This document shows, in pieces, positions 7,602 through 16,070 of a stretch of 42,193 nucleotides of DNA; within the stretch, counting starts at the first letter, position 1; each line of letters starts with the position of its first letter. Source of the DNA: Candidatus Latescibacterota bacterium (GTDB lineage Bacteria > Latescibacterota > UBA2968 > UBA8231); contig JAJEFJ010000097.1 of assembly GCA_022820485.1 (NCBI GenBank), positions 1-42,193 of the forward strand, in the 5' to 3' direction. A program made the translations under genes and the position numbers. The notes beneath the pieces are model-generated. The model was not told the DNA's origin. It ran no database searches and saw nothing but the letters and a program-made list of their open reading frames with translations.

Positions 7602-8762
7602 TTAGCGCGGTGCGATCCACTCGTCTGCTATTTCCATGCCAAAACCCGGCGCGTCCGAAGGGACCAAGCGCCCATCTTGGGGCACGGCCGTGCCCGGTAT
7701 GGTGGGAAATTCCTCTAGGGGAATGCCCGGGGGCGAGCCGAGCCAAAACTCGGCCATCGGCGACTCGGGAAAGGCAAAGGCGAAGTGCTGGCCGTAGGCA
7801 CTGTTGGCACCGCCGTGGGGGATGGTGACAAGGCCGGCGGCTTCGGCGATGTAGTAGATCTTGACCGCTTCGGAAAGCCCGCCGCACCACTTAATATCCG
7901 GTTGCAGCACATCGACGCAGCGGTGCTCGACTAGCTGGCGAAAAGCCTGACGGCCGTGGTGGTCCTCGCCGGTGGCAATGGGCACGTACGGCGCGGCGCG
8001 CTTGAGCGCGATGTGGCCTTCGAGATCCGTGGGAATCAGTGGCTCCTCAATCCAGCGCATCTGGTAGGGCCTGAGCCGCTCGGCGACTTGGACGGCGTAC
8101 TCGACGTTGTAGGACATGACTGCGTTGAGCATCAGCTCGCAGTCCGGGCCGATGGTCTCGCGCGCTTGGGCGATTTTGTCTTCGAGGCGGTTGAGCCCTT
8201 CCTGACCCTCGCGGTAGTGCACCGGATTGGTAACCTTGAAGGCGCTAAAACCCAGTTCGAGGCCCCAGTCGAGATCGTCGCCCGTGGCGTAGAGTTCGAG
8301 ATGGTCGCGGCAGGGGCCGCCGAGCAGGCGGTACACGGGCAGACCCAGCAGCTTGCCCTTGAGATCCCAGAGCGCCAAATCGATCCCGCTTTGGGCAACG
8401 GCTGCGGTCCCAGCATGACCGAGGCGCTGAGCGGCGCGCCACATCAGGTCGTTGAGAAATTCCGTCGCCAGACAATCGCGGCCCGTCAGCAGGGGCGCGA
8501 AAACCTGCTCGACGATGGCGGCTACCGGCGCACCAAAGGAGCAGTTGCCCAAACCCCAAGTGCCATCTTCAGCCGTGATCTGCACCCAGACGGGACCGCC
8601 GCCCATGCCCGGCATCTGGCCGGGAAGACGCGAGAATTCTGGATACTTGTTAATCGGCAACGAACGCGGCGCACTCTGGTTCCAAGAGGGACGGCGGGCC
8701 TCGGTTTTGGGCGGATTGCGTGGAATCTTGAGATCAACGACGCGGATGGATTGTATTTGCAC
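7602..8762 (-). CDS. L-rhamnonate dehydratase-like enolase-superfamily enzyme
   Basis: The 386-residue protein matches the RhmD pattern along its length: PRNPPKTEARRPSW and WVQITAEDGTWGLG near the N-terminus, WIEEPL, ATGEDHHGRQAFR, DVLQPDIKWCGGL, IPHGG and the tail DAPGFGME. RhmD removes water from L-rhamnonate to give 2-keto-3-deoxy-L-rhamnonate in the cytoplasm. The GTG at 8760-8762 is chosen because GGAG lies 8 nt upstream; a GTG three codons earlier overlaps that site. E239 and E266 match metal ligands, but the first ligand, Asp in LMLDC of RhmD, is Asn213 here (LMLNAVMSYNVEYA). That change may alter metal binding or mark a different subgroup. Downstream of a PhyH-esterase gene pair, from which a toxin-antitoxin remnant separates it. 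Confidence 0.8.
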   Translation of the reverse strand: MQIQSIRVVDLKIPRNPPKTEARRPSWNQSAPRSLPINKYPEFSRLPGQMPGMGGGPVWVQITAEDGTWGLGNCSFGAPVAAIVEQVFAPLLTGRDCLATEFLNDLMWRAAQRLGHAGTAAVAQSGIDLALWDLKGKLLGLPVYRLLGGPCRDHLELYATGDDLDWGLELGFSAFKVTNPVHYREGQEGLNRLEDKIAQARETIGPDCELMLNAVMSYNVEYAVQVAERLRPYQMRWIEEPLIPTDLEGHIALKRAAPYVPIATGEDHHGRQAFRQLVEHRCVDVLQPDIKWCGGLSEAVKIYYIAEAAGLVTIPHGGANSAYGQHFAFAFPESPMAEFWLGSPPGIPLEEFPTIPGTAVPQDGRLVPSDAPGFGMEIADEWIAPR

Positions 8763-8764
8763 GG

Positions 8765-8830
8765 CTAACACTCCAAATGGCAGTCGGTCAAGTCGTGGTC
8801 GCCGCTGTGGCCCATGAGATAGCCGAGACC
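8765..8830 (-). pseudogene. Remnant 3' end of a CE15-like esterase gene
   Basis: In one minus-strand frame this reads GLGYLMGHSGDHDLTDCHLEC then stop. It resembles the tail of the intact esterase gene nearby (QIGYHIRSGGHDLAEYDWEQ, around 9100-9165), sharing GY, SG and HDL, and the DNA is visibly similar (cgtggtcgccgctgtgg against cgtggccgccgctgcgg). I infer that a second esterase copy, or a duplicated end, was replaced by the toxin-antitoxin module. The stretch is short, so this is tentative. Confidence 0.4.
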
Positions 8831-8853
8831 GTCCAAATTTCGCCGCGCTTCAC
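8788..8853 (-). pseudogene. MazF/PemK-like toxin, truncated to its first residues
   Basis: A GTG overlapping the antitoxin stop (GGTGA) opens VKRGEIWTVS, the typical start of PemK/MazF-family mRNA-cleaving toxins. After residue 10 the similarity ends and the frame stops at 21 codons. The rest of the toxin, including the usual P-V-V-I-V core, is absent, and the sequence passes into the esterase-like remnant. The toxin is non-functional. Confidence 0.65.
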
Positions 8854-9053
8854 CTTAGGTCGCAGTCTGAGATCGCTTCGATGAAGGTCTGATCCTCGCG
8901 TTCGCCCTTGCTTTGCGCCACTGCGAGCGACTGGTAATGGGCCTCGGCCCGGAACTTCTCGGTCCGGGTTTCGGGGATCCATACCTGAACCCGCCGCATC
9001 TCTCGCGGCCGCTGGTCACGCGAATCCGGCCTTCCAATTTCCTTAGATTGCAT
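8850..9053 (-). CDS. MazE-like antitoxin (DUF3018 type), orphaned
   Basis: The 67-residue protein carries RRVQVWIPETRTEKFRAEA and QSLAVAQSKGEREDQTFIEA, the pattern of DUF3018 antitoxins that normally pair with a MazF-type toxin. GAGGAG lies 8 nt before the ATG. Its stop overlaps the toxin GTG, as in intact modules, but only ten toxin residues remain. It could still act as a DNA-binding regulator or protect against related toxins elsewhere; neither is shown. It sits between the esterase gene and the rhamnonate-dehydratase-like gene, breaking what was probably one operon. Confidence 0.7.
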   Translation of the reverse strand: MQSKEIGRPDSRDQRPREMRRVQVWIPETRTEKFRAEAHYQSLAVAQSKGEREDQTFIEAISDCDLR

Positions 9054-9065
9054 AATCGAATCTCC

Positions 9066-10298
9066 TCACAGAGGACGATGAATATAGTAGTGGAGATCGG
9101 CAAAGTCCAAGTATTGCTCCCAATCGTATTCGGCGAGGTCGTGGCCGCCGCTGCGGATGTGGTAGCCAATCTGGCCCATGACCGGCTGATCGACGGCGGG
9201 CATCTGCGCGGTCGGTAAGCCGTCGGTCCCTAAAAGGCGATAGACGGGATCGGCGGCGAGGGCAGCGAGGAATTCGCCGCACGGGTCGGCCCAGCCGTCC
9301 TCAACAGCGCTGGCTACGTAGAGCGGGCGCGGCGCGCAAAGGGCCAAGAGCTGATGCTGATCTATGGGCAGCTCGTCTTCGGCATCGTTATAGCGCCTGA
9401 AATTGTCGCAGAACCAGTGCGGGAACGCGTGGTTGATATGCGCGACGGTCTCGCCGTAGCGCCGCCGCGACAGGGCCGCCCCACCGCAGCCGGAATCGTT
9501 GGAAATAACCAAGGCAAAACGCAGGTCGCAGGCACCTGCCCACAGCGCGGTCTTGCCCAGCCGCGAGTGGCCGAGCACGGCGAGCCGCTCGTCGTCGCAG
9601 TCTGGGTCGGTTTGCAGATAATCCACAGCCCGGCTCAAGCCCCACGCCCAAGCGCCGATGGCACCCCACTCGCCGGGGGCGGGCTGGTTTTGCCCCGATT
9701 GGTAGAAGAGCGGGTGGACGCCGTTTTGGTAGCCGTCGTCGTAATCGGGGTCGAGGTCGCCGCAGTACATGGTGGCCAAGCCGTAGCCGCGCGCGATGAT
9801 CTTGGCGACGGGCCAGCGTCTTTCTAGGCAACCGCGCGAGTTGAAGGTGGCACGGTGATTGACGATGCCGTTTTGCGCCTCGGTGCGCATCCAGCGGGTG
9901 TTGAGGTGGATCGCGGGGTCGCGTTGGATGGAGTGATTGCCAAAGAAGTTGAGACCCAAGAAGACCGGCACCGGCCCAGCAGCATCGGCGGGGCGATAGA
10001 GGAGGATATCCATGCTCGGGCCGTTATGGTCATCGGTAAAGCACACGCGGACTTGACGTCTCAGAGCACGGCCTGAAAGAGCCTCGCCCTCTTCGGTGGT
10101 AACGAAACGGAGGCCGGGCAGAGAACCGGGCATCTCGCCGAAGACGTGCGTTTTAAAGAGCTGGAGAATCTCCGGGCGGCGCACTTCGGTCCAAGTGGCC
10201 GCGTCGGCCACGGGTTCGCCGCTGGCCAGAGTCAGCGGGTCGGGCAACGAGTACGGAGGGACTTTGGCTTCGTCGTAATTGGCTTCGCTTGGGGGCAT
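9066..10298 (-). CDS. Glucuronoyl-esterase-like (CE15-type) alpha/beta hydrolase
   Basis: The 410-residue alpha/beta hydrolase starts at ATG 10296-10298, 11 nt after the PhyH gene; the longer open frame upstream is out-of-frame PhyH sequence. CE15 enzymes cleave esters between glucuronic acid and lignin or other alcohols. The nucleophile elbow is LGHSRLGK (Ser245; family consensus GCSRxGK), NDSGCGGAALSRR (about 267-279) follows, and the catalytic His is in GGHDLAEYDW (His386). HVFGEMPG near residue 51 is also typical. No signal peptide is visible, so it would act in the cytoplasm on imported substrates, unlike fungal CE15. Context with PhyH and a sugar-acid dehydratase suggests breakdown of modified uronic or deoxy-sugar compounds (inference). 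Confidence 0.75.
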   Translation of the reverse strand: MPPSEANYDEAKVPPYSLPDPLTLASGEPVADAATWTEVRRPEILQLFKTHVFGEMPGSLPGLRFVTTEEGEALSGRALRRQVRVCFTDDHNGPSMDILLYRPADAAGPVPVFLGLNFFGNHSIQRDPAIHLNTRWMRTEAQNGIVNHRATFNSRGCLERRWPVAKIIARGYGLATMYCGDLDPDYDDGYQNGVHPLFYQSGQNQPAPGEWGAIGAWAWGLSRAVDYLQTDPDCDDERLAVLGHSRLGKTALWAGACDLRFALVISNDSGCGGAALSRRRYGETVAHINHAFPHWFCDNFRRYNDAEDELPIDQHQLLALCAPRPLYVASAVEDGWADPCGEFLAALAADPVYRLLGTDGLPTAQMPAVDQPVMGQIGYHIRSGGHDLAEYDWEQYLDFADLHYYIHRPL

Positions 10299-10309
10299 GG
10301 GACGCAGTC

Positions 10310-11110
10310 TCAATCGCCCGCCAGAATGGGATGCAGCGGATGGTCCCAGGGGCCGCCGGCTTCCATCTCGTCGGCCGCGCCAGCCGCATCGTGCGTCCCG
10401 GTAAACGTGGTGTAATCGGGCATGTAAATAATGGCGAACGCGCGGCGCGGTGCAGCGGTCTGGTTGGGACCGGCGTAGTGGAAGGTGCAGCCGTGGTGGA
10501 AGGTAACGCCGCCGGCTTGCATGTCCATGGTCACCGGCTCGGGCACGTCGTAGCCCCGTTCTTTCATTTTGGCGACGATACTCTCGCCAGCGACGCCGAG
10601 TTTGATCGGTTCGAGCCGCTCGTACTGGTGTGAGCCGGGCACAAAGTGGAGGCAGCCGTTGTCTGCGGTCACGTCGTCCACCGCGATCCACGCCGACAGT
10701 GCGCCGACCGGGTCCATCGGCCAATAGGGAGCGTCCTGATGCCAGTTTGTTTCCTTGCTCGTTTGGCCGGGAGGCTTGATCATCGCGTGGTCGTGGTAGA
10801 TGCGCACGTGGTGGCAACCGCTGAGGCGGCGGGCGGTCTCGGCCAAGCGCGGATGGAAGGCGATTTCCTTGGCGACCGGGTAGTCGGTCCAGAGATTGAC
10901 CATCTGATTGAAGACGCGCTCGTACTCTTCTGAAACGCGGCCATCATTCTCGGCCCCTTTGATGCGGGCGCGATGCGTATCGATGGCGTGGTCAATGGCG
11001 TGGCGCAGCGAGGCGATCTCCTCGGCGGAGAAGAAGTGCTCGTAGCGGATGTAGCCGTTTTGCTGAAAGAATTCGGCGTCGGCTGGCGTCGCCGGGCTTA
11101 TTGTAGGCAT
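10310..11110 (-). CDS. Phytanoyl-CoA dioxygenase (PhyH)-family oxygenase
   Basis: The 266-residue protein is a canonical-length Fe(II)/2-oxoglutarate-dependent oxygenase. It begins with FFQQNGYIRYEHFFSAEEI. The iron ligands are visible as NWHQD (His124, Asp126) and a distal His in TFHYAGPN (His211), with Arg222/223 (PRRAFAIIYMP) placed to bind 2-oxoglutarate; VPGSHQYER also fits. It should hydroxylate an unknown small substrate in the cytoplasm. It is first in a minus-strand cluster with the CE15-like hydrolase 11 nt downstream. Confidence 0.85.
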   Translation of the reverse strand: MPTISPATPADAEFFQQNGYIRYEHFFSAEEIASLRHAIDHAIDTHRARIKGAENDGRVSEEYERVFNQMVNLWTDYPVAKEIAFHPRLAETARRLSGCHHVRIYHDHAMIKPPGQTSKETNWHQDAPYWPMDPVGALSAWIAVDDVTADNGCLHFVPGSHQYERLEPIKLGVAGESIVAKMKERGYDVPEPVTMDMQAGGVTFHHGCTFHYAGPNQTAAPRRAFAIIYMPDYTTFTGTHDAAGAADEMEAGGPWDHPLHPILAGD

Positions 11111-11165
11111 GAGGGCAAGACCTTACTTTTTGCGGTGACAATCAAACACTCAACAGGGGTAGAAA

Positions 11166-11513
11166 ATGGCCGAAGTAACGATGTACCACAACCCGCAATG
11201 CTCTAAAAGTCGGCAGACGTTGGCTTTGTTGTCCGAGAACGGCGTAGAGGCGAACATCGTCGAGTACTTGAAGACGCCGCCGGACGCCAAGACCCTAGAC
11301 GAGCTTCTGCAAAAGCTGGGACTGGAACCTCGGGAACTGATGCGTACCAAAGAGGACGAATACGAGGCGTTGGGCTTGGCCGAGGTGACAGATCGCACAC
11401 AACTCATTCAGGCGATGGTAGAACACCCCATCCTGATCGAGCGGCCCATCGTGGTCAAAGGAAGCCAAGCGCGTCTCGGGCGACCGCCAGAGCAAGTTCT
11501 GGACATCCTCTAG
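11166..11513 (+). CDS. arsC: ArsC-family arsenate reductase-like protein
   Basis: The 115-residue protein has the thioredoxin-fold ArsC signature YHNPQCSKSR with active-site Cys12, KTPP near 37 and IERPIVVKG near 91 (RPIV is conserved in the family). Glutaredoxin-coupled ArsC enzymes reduce arsenate to arsenite; many chromosomal members of this size, such as YfgD, have no proven arsenic role. No arsenic transporter or ArsR gene is nearby, so resistance is doubtful. It abuts purN with no spacing (TAG then ATG). Confidence 0.85.
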   Translation: MAEVTMYHNPQCSKSRQTLALLSENGVEANIVEYLKTPPDAKTLDELLQKLGLEPRELMRTKEDEYEALGLAEVTDRTQLIQAMVEHPILIERPIVVKGSQARLGRPPEQVLDIL

Positions 11514-12116
11514 ATGCTAAAACTAGGGTTTCTCGCCTCGCACACCGGGTCGAATATGCAGGCTATCATCGATGCCTGTCAGGCGGGGACGCTAGCGGCC
11601 GAGCCACGCGTAGTAATTAGCAACAACTCGCAATCGGGCGCACTGACACGGGCACGGCAGGCGAACATCGCGGCGTACCACCTGAGCGAACGGACGCACG
11701 GGGCGGCGCTAGGAGCAGCGATTCTGGCGGCGATGCAGCGGCACGGGGTCGAAGTGATTTGCCTAGCCGGATACATGAAAAAGCTGGGGACGGAGGTTTT
11801 GACGGCCTACGAAGGACGGATTTTAAATATCCATCCCGCCCTGTTGCCCAAGTTCGGCGGACAGGGCATGTACGGGATGAGGGTCCACGAGGCCGTGTTG
11901 GCCGCAGGAGAGCGAGAGAGCGGGGCGACGGTCCACCTAGTAGACGAAGAATACGACCACGGGCGGGTACTCGCGCAGGAAAAGGTTCCGGTTAAAGCAG
12001 AAGACACGCCTGAGACGTTACAGAAGCGGGTATTAGCAGTAGAACACCAACTCTACGCGGCGACGCTCGCGCAGATCGCGGCCGGCGAAATAGAAATTGG
12101 CACCGATCCGCGATAG
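11514..12116 (+). CDS. purN: Phosphoribosylglycinamide formyltransferase
   Basis: The 200-residue protein transfers a formyl group from 10-formyltetrahydrofolate to GAR in purine synthesis. The start FLASHTGSNMQAI matches the phosphate-binding loop, and the catalytic trio is seen as Asn105 and His107 (LNIHPALLPKFGG) and Asp144 (HLVDEEYDHG). The usual G-x-G-S-N loop reads H-T-G-S-N. It begins directly after the arsC stop codon, so translation is probably coupled. Other pur genes are not in the window. Confidence 0.9.
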   Translation: MLKLGFLASHTGSNMQAIIDACQAGTLAAEPRVVISNNSQSGALTRARQANIAAYHLSERTHGAALGAAILAAMQRHGVEVICLAGYMKKLGTEVLTAYEGRILNIHPALLPKFGGQGMYGMRVHEAVLAAGERESGATVHLVDEEYDHGRVLAQEKVPVKAEDTPETLQKRVLAVEHQLYAATLAQIAAGEIEIGTDPR

Positions 12117-12148
12117 ACGGTCAAAAGTACGTGGTCGTCCTGCGTTTT

Positions 12149-13630
12149 CTATTTCTCTTCCGCGCCCCCGCGCATAATGCGACGCAAGTGCCCAAGCTCC
12201 TCGACAATGGTGCGGCGCTCTAGTATCCCGAGAACAATCCCATACGCCAACGCCATAATCCCACTCCGCAAGACAAAATCGCCCACCGCGTAATCCAAGG
12301 CCCAACGGTCGTACAACCCGCCACAGACAGCGGCTGCCAACAATCCCACGGCTGGCGCGGCCAATACCTTGAACCAATTGACGCGCACATAAGCGCGCAA
12401 ACCAACGCACAGTCCCAAAAAACCCACGCCAGCCACCGCGCCCATGCTATACGCCACGCCCTCCGCGCCCCACAACACGCCCAGCGCCGGGACGGCAAAA
12501 AGGGCCACTATCCCCTGCATCCCCACTATGCACGCAGACCGGCGCGTCGCCCCTACGGCCCACAGCAGGCTAAATCCATCGCTGAGCAGCGGCCGCAACA
12601 GCGCATACGCCGCCAGCCAAACCACGATGCGCGCCGACCCAGCCCACTGGCCGCCTAAAAGGGCGGTTACTTCGCGGGCATTAAAAACCAAAATCAACGA
12701 CACCGGAGCCGACACTCTCAGCACTAGGCTGATCATCTTGGAGAACAACTCGCCCAGCCGCTCGCGCTCGTGCCGATACCGCGAGTACAGGGCACTGCTG
12801 TAGTTGAAGATGATATGCGCAATAACCGCAGTGGGAATCTGCACCAGCCACCACGCCGTCTCGTAGAGCGCCAGCGCCGTATCGCCTACTACCAAGCGCA
12901 CGACCAGTTTGTCGTACCACCAAATAAAAATCTGCAACACCCAACCAATCCAGATCCACACGCCATAGCCCAACAAGCGGCGCGCCCAAACCCAGTCAAA
13001 GTGCAACGAGGCGAGGCGCAGAGGACGGCTGCACCAAGTAGCCGTAGAAAAAAACAGCACGTACACCACGCTGAGTACCGAGTACGTAGTCCACCCTCCC
13101 AATATCAAACTCCACTCTTCCCACCCAGCGTGGGCCGCCAGCAGCGCACTGCCCAAGGCCAACAGCGTCCCCACCCCGTGCAAGAGGGAGAGCCTGCCGA
13201 ACTCAAAATCCATCCTCAGCAGAGCCTCTGAAGTCAGGCTCAGTTGGCGCACAAAGTGCAGCGCCGCCAGTATCCACGCGACTTGGGCGAAAGTCCAGGA
13301 AAAATCCGCTGGGAAAAGCAACGTCAAGGCCAAGACGACCCCGCTGGTCAACAAACACGACAGCAGGGTAATGCACACATTCAGCGCAAAGTGCGTACCG
13401 ACGAATTCCTCGACTCGGTCTTGGAAGTGCAACAGCGCGTGCGTCAGACCGAATTCGCGCAAGCTGGACAGCATGGTAAAAACCGTCACGCCCAAAAACA
13501 CATCGGCAAAAACGCTGGGCTCGAGTTGTCTTTTGATCAAAACGGTCAGTCCCACGCTGCACAGCCGCGCCGCATAGCCCGTGCCCAAGGTATAGAAAAA
13601 CCCCTTGAACATCTTTTGCGGAGTAATCAT
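12149..13630 (-). CDS. Polysaccharide flippase (Wzx/MOP-family membrane protein)
   Basis: The 493-residue integral membrane protein has about 12-14 hydrophobic segments throughout. The N-terminal pattern (GFFYTLGTGYAARLCSVGLT, FADVFLGVTVFTMLSSLREFGL) fits the MOP superfamily of lipid-linked oligosaccharide flippases. It would move lipid-linked glycans across the inner membrane. AGGAAC lies before the ATG, 6 nt after the adenosine-deaminase-like gene, making it the third gene of a minus-strand operon. No glycosyltransferases are adjacent, so the cargo is unknown. Confidence 0.8.
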   Translation of the reverse strand: MITPQKMFKGFFYTLGTGYAARLCSVGLTVLIKRQLEPSVFADVFLGVTVFTMLSSLREFGLTHALLHFQDRVEEFVGTHFALNVCITLLSCLLTSGVVLALTLLFPADFSWTFAQVAWILAALHFVRQLSLTSEALLRMDFEFGRLSLLHGVGTLLALGSALLAAHAGWEEWSLILGGWTTYSVLSVVYVLFFSTATWCSRPLRLASLHFDWVWARRLLGYGVWIWIGWVLQIFIWWYDKLVVRLVVGDTALALYETAWWLVQIPTAVIAHIIFNYSSALYSRYRHERERLGELFSKMISLVLRVSAPVSLILVFNAREVTALLGGQWAGSARIVVWLAAYALLRPLLSDGFSLLWAVGATRRSACIVGMQGIVALFAVPALGVLWGAEGVAYSMGAVAGVGFLGLCVGLRAYVRVNWFKVLAAPAVGLLAAAVCGGLYDRWALDYAVGDFVLRSGIMALAYGIVLGILERRTIVEELGHLRRIMRGGAEEK

Positions 13631-13636
13631 GGGTTC

Positions 13637-14989
13637 CTAGCGGGTGCGACGCGGGCCGAAGCGGTAGTCGCGCGGATCGCCGAGGCGGGCTTGCAGCGCG
13701 TCGGCTGTCATGCCCGTATGGCGCTGGACCCAGTTGACCTCGTCGGCCAATGTGCAGTCGAAAAGGCCGGGGTCGTCGGCACCAATGGCCAAGCGGACAT
13801 CCGAGGCCAAGAAGCGATGCACCGGGTGGTCTTTAGCGTCGGGCACGGCACCGATGCGCAAGTTGGAGGTCGGGCAGGTCTCTACTACGGTGCCGAGCGC
13901 AGCCAAGCGGCTAAGCGCGAAATCCTGCCGCCAGCGCACCGCTTCGAGGCGCGGGGGATCGTATGTGCGGCAAACGAACGCATCGCGGGGCCGCGCCGAG
14001 AGACGGCTGCGCTCCCGCATCAGGGCTTGGTCATCGACCGGGACGCCGAATTTTTCCAACGCGGCCTTGTGATGCAAATCGTAGGCAATCTGGGCCAAGC
14101 GTTCGCTGACCCGCTCCCTCTTGTGGGCTTGGGGCCGGCGGGCCACGGCGATCTCCGGGTCGAGTCCGAGCGCAGTGCAGTGCCCCAAACGCAGCGCACC
14201 CAACTCCGCGGCTTCGTGGCACCAGCGCACCGCGCTTTCGAGCGATTTGTCGAAGTACACTTCGCCCACGTGATAGGCCACGTCGAGCGTGCGCTCCGGG
14301 TGCCGCTCGTTGTCGCGGCGCAGACGGCGGAAGAAGGCGCGGGTACTCGCGGGTGGATAGCCTTCCTCAAAATGACAGAAGTCGAGGCCGACGATCGTGG
14401 GGAGCAAATCCTCGTTTTCGTCGAGTAGGCGTTGAACCAGTTTGTAGCATTCAAGCGGTGCCCAGCGCGGCAGACTGATGAGATAGCGAGCGGTAAAGTC
14501 CTCAGTACAGGCTTGGGCGATGGCGCGAGCAGTCAGCTCGTGGAACTGCGCGAAGGCCTCGGGCTGGACGTGGTCATAGGGAGCCATGGCGCGGTATTCG
14601 ACGTAGCGCAGCCCTTCGCCGCGATGGTGGGCAAACACGCGCTGCAAAATTTCTTCTGGCTGGCCCAAGACGTTCCACCAATGGCGATAGATGCAGATCG
14701 CCAAGTTGAACTTGGCTTGGAAATGGGCAAAGTCGCCGCCGTCTTCCGCGCCGTACACGCAGTGCGCCTTGAGCGCGTCGAGACGTTGGCTGTGGAGCGC
14801 CTCGCGGAACAGCGCGACCGGATCGGGCCGCCAGCCATAGGTGTGTTCAAAGCTATCGACAAACAGCGACCAGTCGATCTTTTCGTAGTGGTCGCGGGCC
14901 AAGTCGAGGAGATCGGCGGCAAAGAGGCTGCCGCCGATGTGGATGTGCAGCTCGCAGGTCTTGGCAGCCTGGAGGGAGTGCTCCGTCAC
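13637..14989 (-). CDS. Adenosine-deaminase-family amidohydrolase
   Basis: The 450-residue protein is longer than bacterial adenosine deaminase (about 330-350). Metal-site and catalytic motifs are present: ELHIHIGGS (zinc His pair, family HLHLGGS or HxHxDG), YHVGE (catalytic Glu), LRLGHC, TCPTSNL and GADDPGLF. The start is a GTG 3 nt after the aldo/keto reductase stop, with GGAG in the end of that gene. The family deaminates adenosine or related purines and other aminated rings, but the extended length and inserts (about 95-150 and 285-350) make the substrate uncertain. Second gene of the operon with the reductase and the flippase. Confidence 0.75.
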   Translation of the reverse strand: MTEHSLQAAKTCELHIHIGGSLFAADLLDLARDHYEKIDWSLFVDSFEHTYGWRPDPVALFREALHSQRLDALKAHCVYGAEDGGDFAHFQAKFNLAICIYRHWWNVLGQPEEILQRVFAHHRGEGLRYVEYRAMAPYDHVQPEAFAQFHELTARAIAQACTEDFTARYLISLPRWAPLECYKLVQRLLDENEDLLPTIVGLDFCHFEEGYPPASTRAFFRRLRRDNERHPERTLDVAYHVGEVYFDKSLESAVRWCHEAAELGALRLGHCTALGLDPEIAVARRPQAHKRERVSERLAQIAYDLHHKAALEKFGVPVDDQALMRERSRLSARPRDAFVCRTYDPPRLEAVRWRQDFALSRLAALGTVVETCPTSNLRIGAVPDAKDHPVHRFLASDVRLAIGADDPGLFDCTLADEVNWVQRHTGMTADALQARLGDPRDYRFGPRRTR

Positions 14990-14992
14990 CCG

Positions 14993-16009
14993 TCACTCCA
15001 GCGAGGGCATCTCGACCGCGTCGTCGCGGCGCTCGTGCATGTTCGCTTCCATGGCCTCTGGATAGCGATGCGAGAGGTGGGAGACTTCGTCGAGCCGGGC
15101 GCGGGCTTCGTCCGGCAGAGAAAAGCTGCCAGCGAGCATGTTGTCCCTCGCCTGCTCGACCGTGCGTGCGCCAATGATGACCGAGGTGATAGCCGGTTGT
15201 TCCAACACCCAGCGCAGAGCGACTTGCGCTGGCGAGCGGCCCATCTCGTCGGCTACTGATATAAGCGTCTCTAAGGTCTGGTCGGCATTGGCGGCAAAAT
15301 AGCTTTGCGGGTAAGCCCACGCATCCGCGGAACGCGTGCCTTCCAAGGTGCGCTCGCCGGGCTGGTACTTGCCGGAGAGAAAGCCGCCGCCGAGCGGACT
15401 CCACACCACCACGCCGAGACCCTTGAGCTGACAGACGGGAATCAGCTCCTGCTCAATGTCGCGCACGACCAAGCTGTATTGCGGTTGGTAGCACTCAAAA
15501 CGCGCCAAACTATTCGCGTCTGAAATCCACAACGCCTCCATCAAGCGCCACGCCTGATAGTTGGAACAGGCGGTATAGCGCACCTTGCCTTGGCGGACCA
15601 AATCATCGAGGGCGCGCAACATCTCCTCCAAAGGCGTCTGAGTATCTACGTGGTGAATGTAATAGAGGTCGATGTAATCGGTCTGCAGTCGCTGGAGGCT
15701 GTCTTCGACCGCGTTCATAATGCGCACCCGCGACATCCCCGAGTCGTTGGGTCCAGGTCCCATAGGGTTGAAGAACTTGGTGGCGATGACTGCGTCGCGC
15801 CGACGGCCCTTGAGCGCCTTGCCGGTTATGACCTCGGACTCGCCGCCGCCATACGAATCGGCCGTGTCGAAGAAATTGATGCCCGCGTCAAACGCCAGAT
15901 CGACGATCCGCTTGGCCTCTCGCTCGTCCGTGCTGTGGCCAAAGGTCATAGTCCCAAGGCAAACTTCCGATACTTTGAGGCCGGTGCGGCCCATTCTGCG
16001 GTATTCCAT
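14993..16009 (-). CDS. Aldo/keto reductase
   Basis: The 338-residue TIM-barrel NAD(P)H-dependent reductase shows the full catalytic tetrad: Asp48 (FFDTADSYGGGESE), Tyr53, Lys78 (IATKFF) and His119 (LYYIHHVD). The C-terminal cofactor loop is also visible (SVIIGARTVEQARDN). The substrate of such proteins cannot be read from sequence. GAGGAAAG lies before the ATG. It heads a minus-strand operon with the amidohydrolase 3 nt downstream. Confidence 0.9.
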   Translation of the reverse strand: MEYRRMGRTGLKVSEVCLGTMTFGHSTDEREAKRIVDLAFDAGINFFDTADSYGGGESEVITGKALKGRRRDAVIATKFFNPMGPGPNDSGMSRVRIMNAVEDSLQRLQTDYIDLYYIHHVDTQTPLEEMLRALDDLVRQGKVRYTACSNYQAWRLMEALWISDANSLARFECYQPQYSLVVRDIEQELIPVCQLKGLGVVVWSPLGGGFLSGKYQPGERTLEGTRSADAWAYPQSYFAANADQTLETLISVADEMGRSPAQVALRWVLEQPAITSVIIGARTVEQARDNMLAGSFSLPDEARARLDEVSHLSHRYPEAMEANMHERRDDAVEMPSLE

Positions 16010-16070
16010 TGCTCTTTCCTCGTGGTTACTTTTGGGTAAGGTTAGCCAAACTGGACGAATAATTGCTATA

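Noticed and set aside
9066..10817. A longer, 583-residue version of the esterase
   Set aside because: The extra N-terminal part is Arg-rich out-of-frame translation of the PhyH gene; the ATG at 10298 fits the operon spacing and family start.
13244..14428. A 394-codon plus-strand frame across the flippase and amidohydrolase genes
   Set aside because: It spans the junction of two real minus-strand genes and has no motif of its own.
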